A stretch of DNA of 64,000 nt from an uncultured Bacteroidales bacterium (GCA_905234275.1 CAJOHD010000002.1:1-64000), one strand, 5' to 3'. Positions 1-9,504 are shown, numbered from the stretch's first letter. Notes: generated by a model not told the origin, from the letters alone. Numbers and translations are program-made.

Positions 1-42
1 GATGATACTGCATCAGCTTGTGGGAAAGTAGGTCGTCGCCAA
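1..42 (+). rRNA. rrf: 5S ribosomal RNA, 3' end (partial)
   Basis: The first about 42 bases match the 3' part of a bacterial 5S rRNA: GATGATACTGC, then GTGGGAAAGTAGGTCG and a short closing strand. The 5' part lies outside the window, so an rRNA operon on the plus strand ends here. An intrinsic terminator follows directly. Confidence 0.85.
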
Positions 43-50
43 ACCCATAA

Positions 51-76
51 AGGAGCCCCAAAGGCTCCTTTTTTTG
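51..76 (+). terminator. Intrinsic terminator of the rRNA operon
   Basis: A 7-bp stem (AGGAGCC / GGCTCCT) closes a five-base loop and is followed by seven T. It sits just after the 5S rRNA end. Confidence 0.9.
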
Positions 77-102
77 TTTACCGTTTACCGTTTACTGTTG
101 AA
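76..102. repeat. Short tandem low-complexity repeat
   Basis: A run of the unit GTTTACC occurs in three near-copies after the rRNA terminator. It belongs with other short heptamer-like tracts seen between genes in this window (14304, 31852, 37448, 38765). No function is evident. Confidence 0.5.
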
Positions 103-176
103 AGAAAAATAAACTTTTAAACTATTTTGTTGAAAACTTTTTTTGAAAATAAGGTCTAACTTATTGATATTATTAG

Positions 177-184
177 TAATTTTG
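177..184 (+). promoter_or_regulatory. -7 promoter element (TAATTTTG)
   Basis: TAATTTTG followed by CAG fits the Bacteroidota sigma-ABfr -7 consensus TAnnTTTG. It lies 22 bases upstream of the first large secreted protein. No clear -33 TTTG was found at the usual spacing. Confidence 0.7.
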
Positions 185-206
185 CAGCCCCAAAAAAGAA
201 AGTGTA

Positions 207-3200
207 ATGAAGATGCAAATGATTATGAAAAAACAGATTATAACTATTATTGCGCTTTTTATAACTGCATTGGCATTCGGGCAGGATCAGCCACTTTCAG
301 GCAGTGGTACATCTAGCGATCCATATCTTATTAATGATTCAAAAGAGTGGGATGAGTTTGTGCAATATGTAAACTTTGGCGGTGGCGGCAGTGTGCAATA
401 TGTTTACGAAGGGAAATACATCAAACTTAATGCTGATCTTACAGTTTCCACTTCGGTTGGAGTCCCTGAAGCTTATTTTTCTGGAAATTTTGATGGAAAC
501 AATCATGTGATAACATTGGATATGACAGACGGTGTTAATATCGCATTGTTTGATTACGTTGACGGAAACAAAAACACTATCGAAATCAAAAATCTTACAG
601 TTGATGGTACAATAACAGTTACATCAACATCGATATATCCAGCTGGTTTTATATCTCAGGTGTGGAATAAGATTAAAATCACATCTTGCACGAGCTCGGT
701 AAATATTACCAGCGGACAGACTGGTGGTGAACTATACGCAGGTGGATTTGTCGGTATTATGCATACTGGCAGTAATGTTACTTGTAAGTTTTGTGTTTTT
801 GACGGAAGCATTAATACAAGAAAGAGATCTAATTGTGCTGGATTTATAGGTTTGGTAAGCGAAGGATGCAATCTTGAGATTTTTGAATCAACACAAGCCC
901 ATCAAACAATTGATTGCACGGGTTTCAAGACATTCTACCAGATAGCAGACGGTACCACAGCAACTATAAACATAGGCACAAGTTCGAATAAATGTTACTA
1001 TTTGAGAGCGGACGAATCCTGGCACAATTATTACCAAAATAAGAAACTCGGTAATCAGGCTGATAGTAAAATTCCTAACAATGTAATTTCGAAGAAATAT
1101 ACAAGAGCTAAAACCAATTATTATGTGCCACAAGCTTATGTCAGCGGAATGGCTACATTTTATAGTGCAGGCTCTGAGCCGACAGAAGTTCTTGACCCGG
1201 CGCCGGTTGTCTCGTATTATGGCAAGGAATTGACATATGAGGCACAATATACTTATTCTATAAATAACAGCACTAAGAAGGTTGTTTTTAATGCCACCGG
1301 TGATAGCAATGGTGTTTATTATGGCACTTATGCTGTCGGGTATAGTATTGTGGATGTAAGCGATTGGGGAAAATTGAATGCTGTACTGACAACTTCGACA
1401 TCAGCGATAAAGGTGTTAATGTTAGATAATAAAGAATATAAACCGGCTTCTGGCGAGAAACAACTTACAATTGAAGGTAGTGGTGCTATTTATTTATATT
1501 TGAACGGATGTACACTTAACCGTGGCTTAAAAGACAGAGATGGAACAGACAAGGGGTCTGTTTTGTATATCGGAAACAAAGCTGATGTCACTATCTATGG
1601 CACTGGTGTGATAACCGGCGGTAACAATAAAGGTAGCGGCGGAGGTATTTACTGTAAAGGAAATCTTCAGGTTTATAATGTTACTGTGTCAAATAATGAG
1701 GCTAACTATCTTAGCGGCAGCGATTATGGCACGGGTGGCGGTATCTTTTGCTCGGGTTCGTTTAGAATGGTAGGCGGTGATTTGAGCTTCAACAAAAGTC
1801 ACGGCGGCGGCGGCGGTGTCAATTCTACGGGTTCCAGTTTTTATATAGAAAATGTCTATATTCATGATAACTATTGTAATAGTAAGGGCGGTGGAATCCG
1901 TGTAAAGACCAACGGCGCCATAGTCAAGAATTGTGAGATAGTGGATAATGAGCTTGAAGAGCATGAAAGCCTTGATTCAGCATCTGACGGTGGCGGTATT
2001 CATAACGATGGTTGCTATCCTTTGACAGTGATCAACTGCACCATTTTAAGAAACAATGCATATCGCTGGGGCGGAGGTGTTTTTTCGAGGGTCGGAACAG
2101 TTTATTTGGAAGGTTGCACAATAGAACAGAACACATCGTCGGAAGATGGTGGAGGCATATATGTTAATGAAGGCAGTCTTACTTTGAGAGATTATGGTAA
2201 AATAGGCTCTACAGTTACGGAAAACGTTAGTAACAATACTGGTGGTGTGTATGTGGCATCAAATGGTAATTTTTATGTTCAAGGTACGGTTCAGATAAAA
2301 AACAACATTGGAACAGCTATCAAAAGGAATGTGTTTTTTACCAGTAGTAAGGGAAAGCTATTTATTACGGGCACTCTTAATGAGACTTCAGAGATTGGCG
2401 TGTCGAGAAACAATGCCGGTGATATTACACAAGGACTAAGCTCGGCAGCACAGAATGTCAAGAAATGTATAACCAGTGACAATTATAAGAACTATTGGGT
2501 ATTAAGACCTACAACTGGCGAAGTAGCATTGGCGGCATCGTTCGACTGGTCGAAACCGACAGTATCAAATGAAGATTTTTCTTATTGGAGACTTGCAGGC
2601 AGTTCAACTAATTATGTAACATATTCAAAAGAGAAAAACAGCTATGAGATTTTAGCTCCTATTATTATTCCATCAGATCATAAATACACAGCTTCGAGCA
2701 TAACGGTAGCCAGCGACGGTCATATCTTTATTGAAGACGGCGGCGAGCTCGTGTGTCCGACTGCATCAATTCCGGTGTCGGTGTTGAAAAATATAACCGC
2801 GGCATCAAAAAATGGCAATCCTGTTTACGGATGGAATATCATATCGTCGCCAGTGACAGAAGCGTTGCTGACAGGCGCAAATGCAAATGTCAATATTATT
2901 ACATCAAATAGTGAGCCTTATAATTTCGATTTGTTGTATTATGATGAACCTAACCATTACTGGAGGAGCTATATCAGCAATACAAGCAGCACATATTTCC
3001 CTGATCATAGTCTGCAGCTTGCAACCGGATATCTATATCGTAATGCGAAGAATTTCACAATTGAGTTTGATGGCTCAACCAACTGTGGTGGTGTTAAATG
3101 TGATGTGACGGCATCATGTGGCATTACTTCACTTAAAGGTTTCAATCTAATTGGAAATCCTTATACACATAATATATATAAAGGTGAAGGATATGCTATC

Positions 3201-3962
3201 AATAGTAATATTCTTAATGCAGGATATTACAGATTGAATTCTTCAGGAGGTTGGGTTGCTATTGCGGATAATATCCCAATTAAGCCGTGCGAAGGAGTGC
3301 TTGTGCAGGCCGGAAGTGGAGGCAAAGTGACTATAGTGGATACGGATGCAGGGCCAAATGAGTCGAGATACAATAGTGGCAAAATCAAATTCACTGTATC
3401 AAACAACGAATATGAAGATGCGACATACGTCATGTTTTCACAAGGTAGAGGTTTGAACAAGATGGAGCATATCAACTCTGACATTCCGATGGTTTACATC
3501 AACTATAAAGATGAAAACTATGGTATTGCCACCTTTGATGATGCTGTGAAGGCATTCAATTTGAACTTCCAGGCGAAGACAACGGGTATATATACATTGG
3601 GTTATGAGGCGGAAGGAGAGTTTGATTATCTGCATGTTATCGATTGCTTGACAGGTGAGGATATCGATATACTTGCAGAAGGCTCTTATTCGTTTATCGG
3701 ATCGCCAAGAGATGCAGAAGCACGTTTCATTGTGCGTTTGCAGGAGAACCAAGATAATGGCGATGGGGTTTTCGCATATCAGAATGGAAACGATATTGTT
3801 CTTAGCGGCGAAGGCGAGCTGCAAGTATATGATGTGATGGGTCGCTTCGTGACAAGCCAACGCATAAACGGAGTTGAAACAATTAACCTTAATGCAAATG
3901 GAGTTTATATCCTGAGATTGATAGGTAATGAGATTAAGACTCAGAAGATTGTTGTTAGATAA
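207..3962 (+). CDS. Large secreted beta-helix protein with T9SS C-terminal sorting domain
   Basis: This 1251-residue protein opens with a signal peptide ending in ALAFGQ (the Met codons at 207 and 225 are both possible starts). Residues about 475-660 carry at least seven GGGI/GGGV turns, each followed by Asn-rich strands, as in right-handed beta-helix or Pmp-type adhesin repeats. The last about 400 residues, from the GFNLIGNPYTHNIYKG block onward, are shared with the proteins at 32412 and 40293. They end in GELQVYDVMGRF and QKIVVR, the pattern of a type A T9SS sorting domain. The likely role is a surface or secreted adhesin-like protein; no catalytic motif was seen. The small partner gene starts 12 bases downstream, so the two are probably co-transcribed. 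Confidence 0.85.
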   Translation: MKMQMIMKKQIITIIALFITALAFGQDQPLSGSGTSSDPYLINDSKEWDEFVQYVNFGGGGSVQYVYEGKYIKLNADLTVSTSVGVPEAYFSGNFDGNNHVITLDMTDGVNIALFDYVDGNKNTIEIKNLTVDGTITVTSTSIYPAGFISQVWNKIKITSCTSSVNITSGQTGGELYAGGFVGIMHTGSNVTCKFCVFDGSINTRKRSNCAGFIGLVSEGCNLEIFESTQAHQTIDCTGFKTFYQIADGTTATINIGTSSNKCYYLRADESWHNYYQNKKLGNQADSKIPNNVISKKYTRAKTNYYVPQAYVSGMATFYSAGSEPTEVLDPAPVVSYYGKELTYEAQYTYSINNSTKKVVFNATGDSNGVYYGTYAVGYSIVDVSDWGKLNAVLTTSTSAIKVLMLDNKEYKPASGEKQLTIEGSGAIYLYLNGCTLNRGLKDRDGTDKGSVLYIGNKADVTIYGTGVITGGNNKGSGGGIYCKGNLQVYNVTVSNNEANYLSGSDYGTGGGIFCSGSFRMVGGDLSFNKSHGGGGGVNSTGSSFYIENVYIHDNYCNSKGGGIRVKTNGAIVKNCEIVDNELEEHESLDSASDGGGIHNDGCYPLTVINCTILRNNAYRWGGGVFSRVGTVYLEGCTIEQNTSSEDGGGIYVNEGSLTLRDYGKIGSTVTENVSNNTGGVYVASNGNFYVQGTVQIKNNIGTAIKRNVFFTSSKGKLFITGTLNETSEIGVSRNNAGDITQGLSSAAQNVKKCITSDNYKNYWVLRPTTGEVALAASFDWSKPTVSNEDFSYWRLAGSSTNYVTYSKEKNSYEILAPIIIPSDHKYTASSITVASDGHIFIEDGGELVCPTASIPVSVLKNITAASKNGNPVYGWNIISSPVTEALLTGANANVNIITSNSEPYNFDLLYYDEPNHYWRSYISNTSSTYFPDHSLQLATGYLYRNAKNFTIEFDGSTNCGGVKCDVTASCGITSLKGFNLIGNPYTHNIYKGEGYAINSNILNAGYYRLNSSGGWVAIADNIPIKPCEGVLVQAGSGGKVTIVDTDAGPNESRYNSGKIKFTVSNNEYEDATYVMFSQGRGLNKMEHINSDIPMVYINYKDENYGIATFDDAVKAFNLNFQAKTTGIYTLGYEAEGEFDYLHVIDCLTGEDIDILAEGSYSFIGSPRDAEARFIVRLQENQDNGDGVFAYQNGNDIVLSGEGELQVYDVMGRFVTSQRINGVETINLNANGVYILRLIGNEIKTQKIVVR

Positions 3963-3974
3963 AAATTGAAAGAG

Positions 3975-4232
3975 ATGAAAAAGATTTTATTATCAATTAT
4001 ATTTGCAATAATGATGAGCTTCTGCGCTAATGCACAGATAGATAATATTGTTACCGATTGGAATGAGCCATATCGTTCGACATTGAGTGAACCATGGATT
4101 CCGGCTATTGCTATCGGTATTACCAATGATTTTGATGCAAACAATGGTCCTCTTGGCGATGGTTTATTGATACTCACTGCATTAGGAGCAGGCTATTTTT
4201 TACGCAAAAAAAAGATAAAAAATAATCAATAA
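3975..4232 (+). CDS. Small exported protein with PLGDGL C-terminal anchor-like tail
   Basis: The ATG at 3975 is preferred over an upstream TTG at 3966; it gives an 85-residue protein with signal peptide MKKILLSIIFAIMMSF...ANAQ. The mature part has an IVTDW motif near its N terminus. It ends in PLGDGLLILTALGAGYF followed by RKKK, a three-part motif/hydrophobic/basic tail like those of sortase or exosortase-type sorting signals. Paralogues at 35634 and 39929 have the same plan and the same position after a large secreted protein. Anchoring or processing at the C terminus is inferred; the enzyme responsible is not in the window. Confidence 0.8.
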   Translation: MKKILLSIIFAIMMSFCANAQIDNIVTDWNEPYRSTLSEPWIPAIAIGITNDFDANNGPLGDGLLILTALGAGYFLRKKKIKNNQ

Positions 4233-4250
4233 CAGATAAAAGATTTTTAT

Positions 4251-4258
4251 TATCTTTG
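4251..4258 (+). promoter_or_regulatory. -7 promoter element (TATCTTTG) for purF-like gene
   Basis: TATCTTTGCC is a perfect match to the Bacteroidota -7 consensus, 29 bases before the start codon of the phosphoribosyltransferase gene. Confidence 0.75.
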
Positions 4259-4286
4259 CCGCTTAATTTTTAAAACTAATCTAAAA

Positions 4287-5702
4287 ATGAGCGGATTTTT
4301 CGGAATCGTATCAAAGAGGCCTTGTATCACAGACCTTTTCTATGGCATTGATTATCATTCACATCTAGGTACTACTGCTGGCGGTATCTGCACTTTCGAC
4401 GGCGAGACTTTTCACCGCGACATTCATAGCCTCAAAGGCTCATATTTCAGAACAAAATTTGAAGCCGACCTCCCTAAGTTTACTGGCAACAGCGGCATCG
4501 GCATCATCAGCGACACCGACGCACAGCCTATCGTGGTGAACTCGCATCTCGGCAAGTTCGCTATCGTCACGGTGGCTAAAATCACCAACCTGAAAGAACT
4601 CGAGAAGGAGTGTCTGGACAACAAACAGCACTTCGCTGAACTGAGTCACGGCGACACTAACCCGACCGAGCTGGTGGCTCTTCTCATCACTCAAGGTAAA
4701 GATTTCGTCGATGGTATCCAGAATGTATATAATAAGGTGAAGGGCTCTGTCTCTATGCTTATCCTCACCACCGAAGGCAGCATCATCGCAGCTCGCGACC
4801 TTTATGGACGTACTCCTATCGTCATCGGTAAGGATGATGAAGGCTATGTTGCGGCTTTCGAAAGCCACAGCTACATCAACCTCGACTACACAACAGAACG
4901 TTTCATCGGTCCTGGTGAGATTGTACGTATCACAGCCGACGGCGTGACCCAACTTAAGGTACCTAACGACAAGATGCAGATTTGCTCATTCCTGTGGATT
5001 TACTACGGATTCCCGGCATCAGACTACGAAAACATCAACGTGGAGGAGATGCGTTATCGTGGCGGCTACGCTATGGGTATGATGGATGACGTGGATGTTG
5101 ATTATGTCGCTCCAATCCCGGATTCAGGTATCGGAATGGCTATCGGCTACTCGAATGCTAAGCAGATTCCATATGTGCGCAGCGTGGTGAAATACACTCC
5201 AACATGGTCGCGCAGCTTCATGCCTGTCAACCAGTCGCAGCGTGAACACGTGGCGAAGATGAAGCTCATTCCGAACCGCGCATTGCTGAAAGGCAAACGT
5301 GTGGTGTTCTGCGACGACTCAATCGTGCGCGGCACTCAGCTTCGCGACAACGTGAAGATGTTGTATGACTTCGGTGCAAAAGAGGTTCACATCAGACTGA
5401 GCTGCCCTCCATTGAACTATGGCTGCCAGTTCCTGAACTTCAGCGCTTCGAAGAACGAGCTGGAACTCATCACTCGCCGTTGCATCGCTGAGTTGGAAGG
5501 TGGCGACAGCACCAAGAACCTTGCACTTTACAGCGATTCGACAACAAAGCAATATGCTAACCTCGTCGAGATGCTGCGCAAACACGTCGGTGTCGATTCA
5601 TTGAAATTCAACACATTAGATAATATCTGCAAAGCTATCGGCTTGCCGAAATGTCAGGTGTGCACACACTGCTTCGACGGCTCGTCGTACGGTGACAAAT
5701 AA
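4287..5702 (+). CDS. Amidophosphoribosyltransferase-like protein lacking the Cys nucleophile
   Basis: The 471-residue protein has the PurF layout: an N-terminal Ntn-type glutamine amidotransferase-like domain and a C-terminal phosphoribosyltransferase domain with the PRPP-binding motif VVFCDDSIVRGTQ at residues 339-351. Canonical PurF exposes Cys after removal of the initiator Met and uses it to release ammonia from glutamine. Here the start reads MSGFFGIV, so Ser stands in that place. Bacteroidota commonly carry a second PurF-like paralogue of this kind (recalled family knowledge). It may use free ammonia, act on another amine, or be regulatory. A cluster of three Cys near the C terminus (CQVCTHC) could bind metal. 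It has its own promoter and converges with the next gene. Confidence 0.85.
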   Translation: MSGFFGIVSKRPCITDLFYGIDYHSHLGTTAGGICTFDGETFHRDIHSLKGSYFRTKFEADLPKFTGNSGIGIISDTDAQPIVVNSHLGKFAIVTVAKITNLKELEKECLDNKQHFAELSHGDTNPTELVALLITQGKDFVDGIQNVYNKVKGSVSMLILTTEGSIIAARDLYGRTPIVIGKDDEGYVAAFESHSYINLDYTTERFIGPGEIVRITADGVTQLKVPNDKMQICSFLWIYYGFPASDYENINVEEMRYRGGYAMGMMDDVDVDYVAPIPDSGIGMAIGYSNAKQIPYVRSVVKYTPTWSRSFMPVNQSQREHVAKMKLIPNRALLKGKRVVFCDDSIVRGTQLRDNVKMLYDFGAKEVHIRLSCPPLNYGCQFLNFSASKNELELITRRCIAELEGGDSTKNLALYSDSTTKQYANLVEMLRKHVGVDSLKFNTLDNICKAIGLPKCQVCTHCFDGSSYGDK

Positions 5703-5704
5703 TA

Positions 5705-6478
5705 TTATTTGAAGATAATATCGACTGAAGAATCACGGGAGAGTCCGAGCAACGACGCGGCTTTCCCGTGATTTATTGCTATCTCGAGGAAACCGTGTGT
5801 GCCGAAGAGCGCCACGATGTCGGGCATCATCACCTCGGTGTAGCTGCGGCAGATCTTGTCGATGATGTATTTCCCCACCCTAATCTCAAAAGCCCTGCCG
5901 TTTCTGATCTTTTCGAACAGTTCTTTGGTGATGTTCGACACCACGTTCTCATAAGAATCGACGAAAGTGATGATTCCGTGGATGGAATTGGCGTCGATGG
6001 TTGGCTGGAAGGTGATGCATTTCCTGATCTCAGGATAAGGACCGCCGATCTCGCTGAACGGCACGCCTTTGGCAATCATTGCTGCCACTTTCACGAAACG
6101 GTCGCGGGTGGTGAAGGTGAAATAGTCGGTATCCTGAATCACGTCGATGATGACGGCTTCATAAGGCGCGTCGCCAATGATGAGCGAGAAGATGTCGTTG
6201 TCGGTGCCAATGAAATAATGTCCGTTGGCTTTCAGCGCGATATGCGGCTTGTCGGACGACTCCTCTGTCTCCACCGCTATGATGTGGATGGTGCCTTCCG
6301 GGAAGTTCTGGTAGCAGTTGCGGATGATGAACGCCGCCGAAGCGATGTCCCACGGCTCGATATTATGGGTGATATCGACAATGGTAGCGTCGGGAAGGGC
6401 AGACAAAATGGTGCCTTTCACTGCCGCGACGTAATAGTCGGACAGTCCCCAATCGCTAGTAAGTGTTATAATTGCCAT
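5705..6478 (-). CDS. S-adenosyl-L-methionine hydroxide adenosyltransferase (DUF62 family)
   Basis: The protein starts MAIITLTSDWGLSDYYVAAVKG, the signature N terminus of the DUF62/SAM hydroxide adenosyltransferase family, which splits SAM into adenosine and methionine and is related to fluorinase and chlorinase. The ATG at 6478 is chosen because upstream codons (to 6529) add a non-homologous leader. The length of 257 residues is usual. The gene is convergent with the PurF-like gene, two bases apart. The physiological reason for SAM hydrolysis in these bacteria is not known. Confidence 0.88.
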   Translation of the reverse strand: MAIITLTSDWGLSDYYVAAVKGTILSALPDATIVDITHNIEPWDIASAAFIIRNCYQNFPEGTIHIIAVETEESSDKPHIALKANGHYFIGTDNDIFSLIIGDAPYEAVIIDVIQDTDYFTFTTRDRFVKVAAMIAKGVPFSEIGGPYPEIRKCITFQPTIDANSIHGIITFVDSYENVVSNITKELFEKIRNGRAFEIRVGKYIIDKICRSYTEVMMPDIVALFGTHGFLEIAINHGKAASLLGLSRDSSVDIIFK

Positions 6479-6586
6479 TGTTTTTGCCGTTTTCTTTTTG
6501 AGGCTCAATTCCCAAATGCAAAAATACATTTTTATAATGAAAAATTTTTATTGAAATAAAAAAGTTATGAACAATTTTTATTTTTT

Positions 6587-6594
6587 ATCTTTGC
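6587..6594 (+). promoter_or_regulatory. -7 promoter element (TATCTTTG) for phoH
   Basis: TATCTTTGCA precedes the phoH start codon by 37 bases. Confidence 0.75.
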
Positions 6595-6631
6595 ATATCA
6601 AAACAGTGGTAAAAATTTAGTTAGAAAATAG

Positions 6632-7624
6632 ATGGCGGAGCAGATTGTCCAGATAGAAAATGTCAACCCGAGTGATTTGTATGGCGCTAAGGATCAACAT
6701 CTTACGATAATTAAGAACTTGTTTCCGAAGCTTAAAATTATTGCGCGCGGCGATTTTGTGAAGGTGATTGGAGGTGATGACGAGGTGAATTATTTCCTCG
6801 ATAGGCTAAATATGCTGGTGAACCATCTGGAACGTTATGGTAACATCAACCCGCAAGTGATTGAGGATGTGATGGTTTCAAACGGACAGACAGCATACGT
6901 GCAGAGCATGAACGACGGCGACGTGTTGGTGTATGGTCGTAACGGCTTGCAAATCAAGGCTATAACTGTCAACCAGAAAAAGATGGTTGATGCTATCGGC
7001 AAGAAAGACATGATTTTCGCTATCGGTCCGGCGGGTACCGGAAAGACTTATACAGCGGTTGCCCTTGCAGTTCGCGCTCTTAAAAACCGTGAGGTGCGCC
7101 GCATCATCTTGACACGTCCGGCGGTGGAAGCTGGAGAGAATCTGGGTTTCTTGCCTGGCGACTTGAAAGACAAGCTCGATCCGTATCTGCAACCTTTATA
7201 TGACGCTTTGCGCGATATGCTGCCGCAGGCGAAGCTGCAGGCTTACATGGAGGACGGCACCATCGAGATTGCACCGCTGGCATTCATGAGAGGCAGGACT
7301 TTGGACCATGCTTTTGTCATCCTGGATGAGGCACAGAATGCGACGCGAGCCCAGCTCAAGATGTTTCTCACACGTATGGGACGCGACGCTAAGTTCGTCA
7401 TCACTGGCGACGTGACGCAGATCGACCTGCCGAAAAACCAGCCTTCAGGATTGCCGCAAGCTGTCGACATCCTTGGCGATGTTAAAGGCATAGAGTTCAT
7501 TTTCCTTGATGAGAAAGATGTGGTGCGCCACAAACTGGTGACAGCGATTGTCAACGCGTACAAGAGATTTTATCATGATAACGATGAAGAAGACTCTACC
7601 GTCATTTCGAGAGAAACGGAATGA
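6632..7624 (+). CDS. phoH: PhoH family ATPase
   Basis: This 330-residue P-loop ATPase has Walker A GPAGTGKT near residue 132 and Walker B VILDEAQN near residue 229. It matches the PhoH/PhoL family, linked in other bacteria to RNA metabolism and ribosome maturation. The N-terminal about 110 residues are the usual KH-like extension. The last eight residues (TVISRETE) are encoded by a copy of the interspersed GTCATTTCGA palindrome that continues past the stop codon, so the native C terminus has probably been replaced or extended by the repeat. Confidence 0.9.
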   Translation: MAEQIVQIENVNPSDLYGAKDQHLTIIKNLFPKLKIIARGDFVKVIGGDDEVNYFLDRLNMLVNHLERYGNINPQVIEDVMVSNGQTAYVQSMNDGDVLVYGRNGLQIKAITVNQKKMVDAIGKKDMIFAIGPAGTGKTYTAVALAVRALKNREVRRIILTRPAVEAGENLGFLPGDLKDKLDPYLQPLYDALRDMLPQAKLQAYMEDGTIEIAPLAFMRGRTLDHAFVILDEAQNATRAQLKMFLTRMGRDAKFVITGDVTQIDLPKNQPSGLPQAVDILGDVKGIEFIFLDEKDVVRHKLVTAIVNAYKRFYHDNDEEDSTVISRETE

Positions 7625-7771
7625 GATTCCTCGCTTCGCTCGGAATGACAGGACATGAATGGGAACTATATGGCGCGGCATAATGTAACAAAGTAATATG
7701 TAGGAACCGTAAAGCCGCGCCAAATAAAATAAAAAAGAGTTGTCATTCCGAGTGCGAAGCACGAGGAAACT
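7600..7771. repeat. Composite palindromic repeat (copy A)
   Basis: The copy starts inside the phoH 3' end (GTCATTTCGA) and continues with GAGATTCCTCGC...CGGAATGACA, an inner pair GGCGCGGCAT...AAGCCGCGCC around ATGTAGGAACCG, and a closing GTCATTCCGAG...CGAGGAAAC. A second copy with the same order of parts lies at 56513. The nested inverted repeats could fold as one long hairpin. Confidence 0.8.
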
Positions 7772-7800
7772 AAAAAGAAAAATATTAAACATTAAATATA

Positions 7801-8751
7801 ATGAAAGCTTTAACAAGAACCGATTTCAATTTCAAAGGTCAGACAAAAGTTTATCACGGCAAGGTTCGTGATGTTTATTTCATCGACAACAAATATTTAG
7901 TGATGGTCGCAACGGACAGAATCTCCGCATTCGACGTCATCCTGCCTGAAGGCATTCCTTATAAAGGTCAGATTCTCAATCAGATAGCTGCTGAGTTTTT
8001 GGATATGACCACCGACATCGTGCCGAACTGGAAGATCGCTACTCCAGACCCGATGGTCACAGTGGGTAAGCTCTGCAAGCCATTCCCAGTGGAGATGATT
8101 ATCAGAGGTTACCTCACTGGAAGTTCGTGGCGTACTTATAAGAGCGGACAGCATACCATCTGCGGTGTGAACATCCCTGACGGCATGAAGGAACACCAGA
8201 AGTTTGCCGAGCCTATCATCACTCCAACCACAAAGGCTGAAGAAGGTCACGACGAGGATATCTCGAAAGAAGAGATTATCCGTCAAGGACTTATCAGCAA
8301 GGAAGATTACGAACAGATCGAGGTCATCACTCGTAAACTGTTCCAACGTGGTACAGAAGTGGCTGCAAAACACGGCCTGATTTTGGTTGACACTAAATAT
8401 GAATTCGGCAAGATTGGTGACCAGATTTATCTGATGGACGAGATTCACACCCCTGACTCATCGCGTTATTTCATCGCCGACCAGTACGAGGAATGCTTCG
8501 CAAAAGGCTTGCCGGTGAAGCAGCTCTCAAAGGAGTTTGTCCGCGAATGGCTGATGGCAAACGGCTTCCAGGGCAAGGATGGACAGAAGGTCCCTGAGAT
8601 GACACCTGAAATCGTGAAAGGCATCTCGGAGAGATACATTGAGTTGTATGAGAAGGTGACAGGAAAGGCATTCCAGAAGGCGGCGGATACTGAGGATATT
8701 AAGGCGAGAATTGAAACTAACGTCAAAACTTGGTTGGAAGAGAACAGATAA
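7801..8751 (+). CDS. purC: Phosphoribosylaminoimidazole-succinocarboxamide synthase
   Basis: The 316-residue protein matches SAICAR synthase, the purine step joining CAIR and aspartate with ATP. Visible family blocks include [24 protein letters not shown] near the N terminus (given here only as an anchor), the GSSWR block and DTKYEFG. Length is usual for the single-domain enzyme. It is the second purine-pathway protein in the window after the PurF-like one, though the two are not in one operon. The stop codon is followed by a palindrome with a T-run. Confidence 0.95.
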   Translation: MKALTRTDFNFKGQTKVYHGKVRDVYFIDNKYLVMVATDRISAFDVILPEGIPYKGQILNQIAAEFLDMTTDIVPNWKIATPDPMVTVGKLCKPFPVEMIIRGYLTGSSWRTYKSGQHTICGVNIPDGMKEHQKFAEPIITPTTKAEEGHDEDISKEEIIRQGLISKEDYEQIEVITRKLFQRGTEVAAKHGLILVDTKYEFGKIGDQIYLMDEIHTPDSSRYFIADQYEECFAKGLPVKQLSKEFVREWLMANGFQGKDGQKVPEMTPEIVKGISERYIELYEKVTGKAFQKAADTEDIKARIETNVKTWLEENR

Positions 8752-8758
8752 TAGATTA

Positions 8759-8785
8759 GAGACGGACGGTCGTCCGTCTCTTTTT
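8759..8785 (+). terminator. Palindromic terminator after purC
   Basis: A near-perfect palindrome (GAGACGGACG / CGTCCGTCTC) is followed by five T. It resembles the GACGCACGGCCGTGCGTC repeat found at 51238, 51440 and 60586, which suggests a repeat family that has been put to use as a terminator here. Confidence 0.7.
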
Positions 8786-8790
8786 GAAAT

Positions 8791-9504
8791 ATGAATACAC
8801 TATATTCAAAAATATTATCTCAGCAGAACCCTGCGTTGGTGCCGGGTTTGTCGCGTTTCTTTAAGATCGGTAAAGGTGGTTATGGTGAAGGTGATAAGTT
8901 CTTGGGAATCAAGGTGCCGACGATAAGGGAGGCGGTGAAAGAGTGCTGGAGCGAGACAACTTTTGATGATTTGCAGGAATGCGTCAGCTCGGAATATCAC
9001 GAGATGCGAATGGCGGGACTGCTAACTCTCGTTCAGGTGTTCAAACATGCTAAGAAAGATGTGAATTTGCAACAACAATGCATAGGCTTCTATCTCGCTA
9101 ATACTCAATATATTAATAACTGGGATTTGGTGGATTTGTCGTGTTATGAGCTATTGGGCAACTGGCTTCTCGACAAGGACCGCGAGCTTCTTTACGACCT
9201 CGCTCGCAACGGAAAAAACATCTGGGAGCAGCGCATCGGAATGGTGAGTACCATGCAGTTTCTGCGTCATGGGCAGCTTGACGACACTTACAATATCGCT
9301 GAAATCTTTTTGGAGAAACCGAAACCGCTTCACGATTTACTTCAAAAAGCGGTCGGTTGGCTGCTTCGTGAGGCTGGAAAACGTGATGAGCGACGTCTCA
9401 AAGACTGGCTGTCAACACGTTACAAGACAATGCCTCGCACTATGTTGCGGTATGCTATCGAAAAGTTTCCGGAAGAGGAGAGAAAAAGCTATCTGAAATT
9501 TTAA
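8791..9504 (+). CDS. DNA alkylation repair protein, AlkD-like
   Basis: This 237-residue protein is rich in helical HEAT-like repeats. It matches the DNA alkylation repair (AlkD) family, with the N-terminal FLGIKVPTIREAVKE block and the NNWDLVD segment near the middle. Family members are glycosylases that remove bulky or cationic alkylated bases. The AlkD subtype and catalytic activity are inferred from overall similarity. The gene is convergent with deaD and the two stop codons overlap by four bases. Confidence 0.85.
   Translation: MNTLYSKILSQQNPALVPGLSRFFKIGKGGYGEGDKFLGIKVPTIREAVKECWSETTFDDLQECVSSEYHEMRMAGLLTLVQVFKHAKKDVNLQQQCIGFYLANTQYINNWDLVDLSCYELLGNWLLDKDRELLYDLARNGKNIWEQRIGMVSTMQFLRHGQLDDTYNIAEIFLEKPKPLHDLLQKAVGWLLREAGKRDERRLKDWLSTRYKTMPRTMLRYAIEKFPEEERKSYLKF

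Noticed and set aside
5768..6559. 263-codon open frame on the plus strand
   Set aside because: It lies antisense to the SAM hydroxide adenosyltransferase gene, has biased composition and no family motif.
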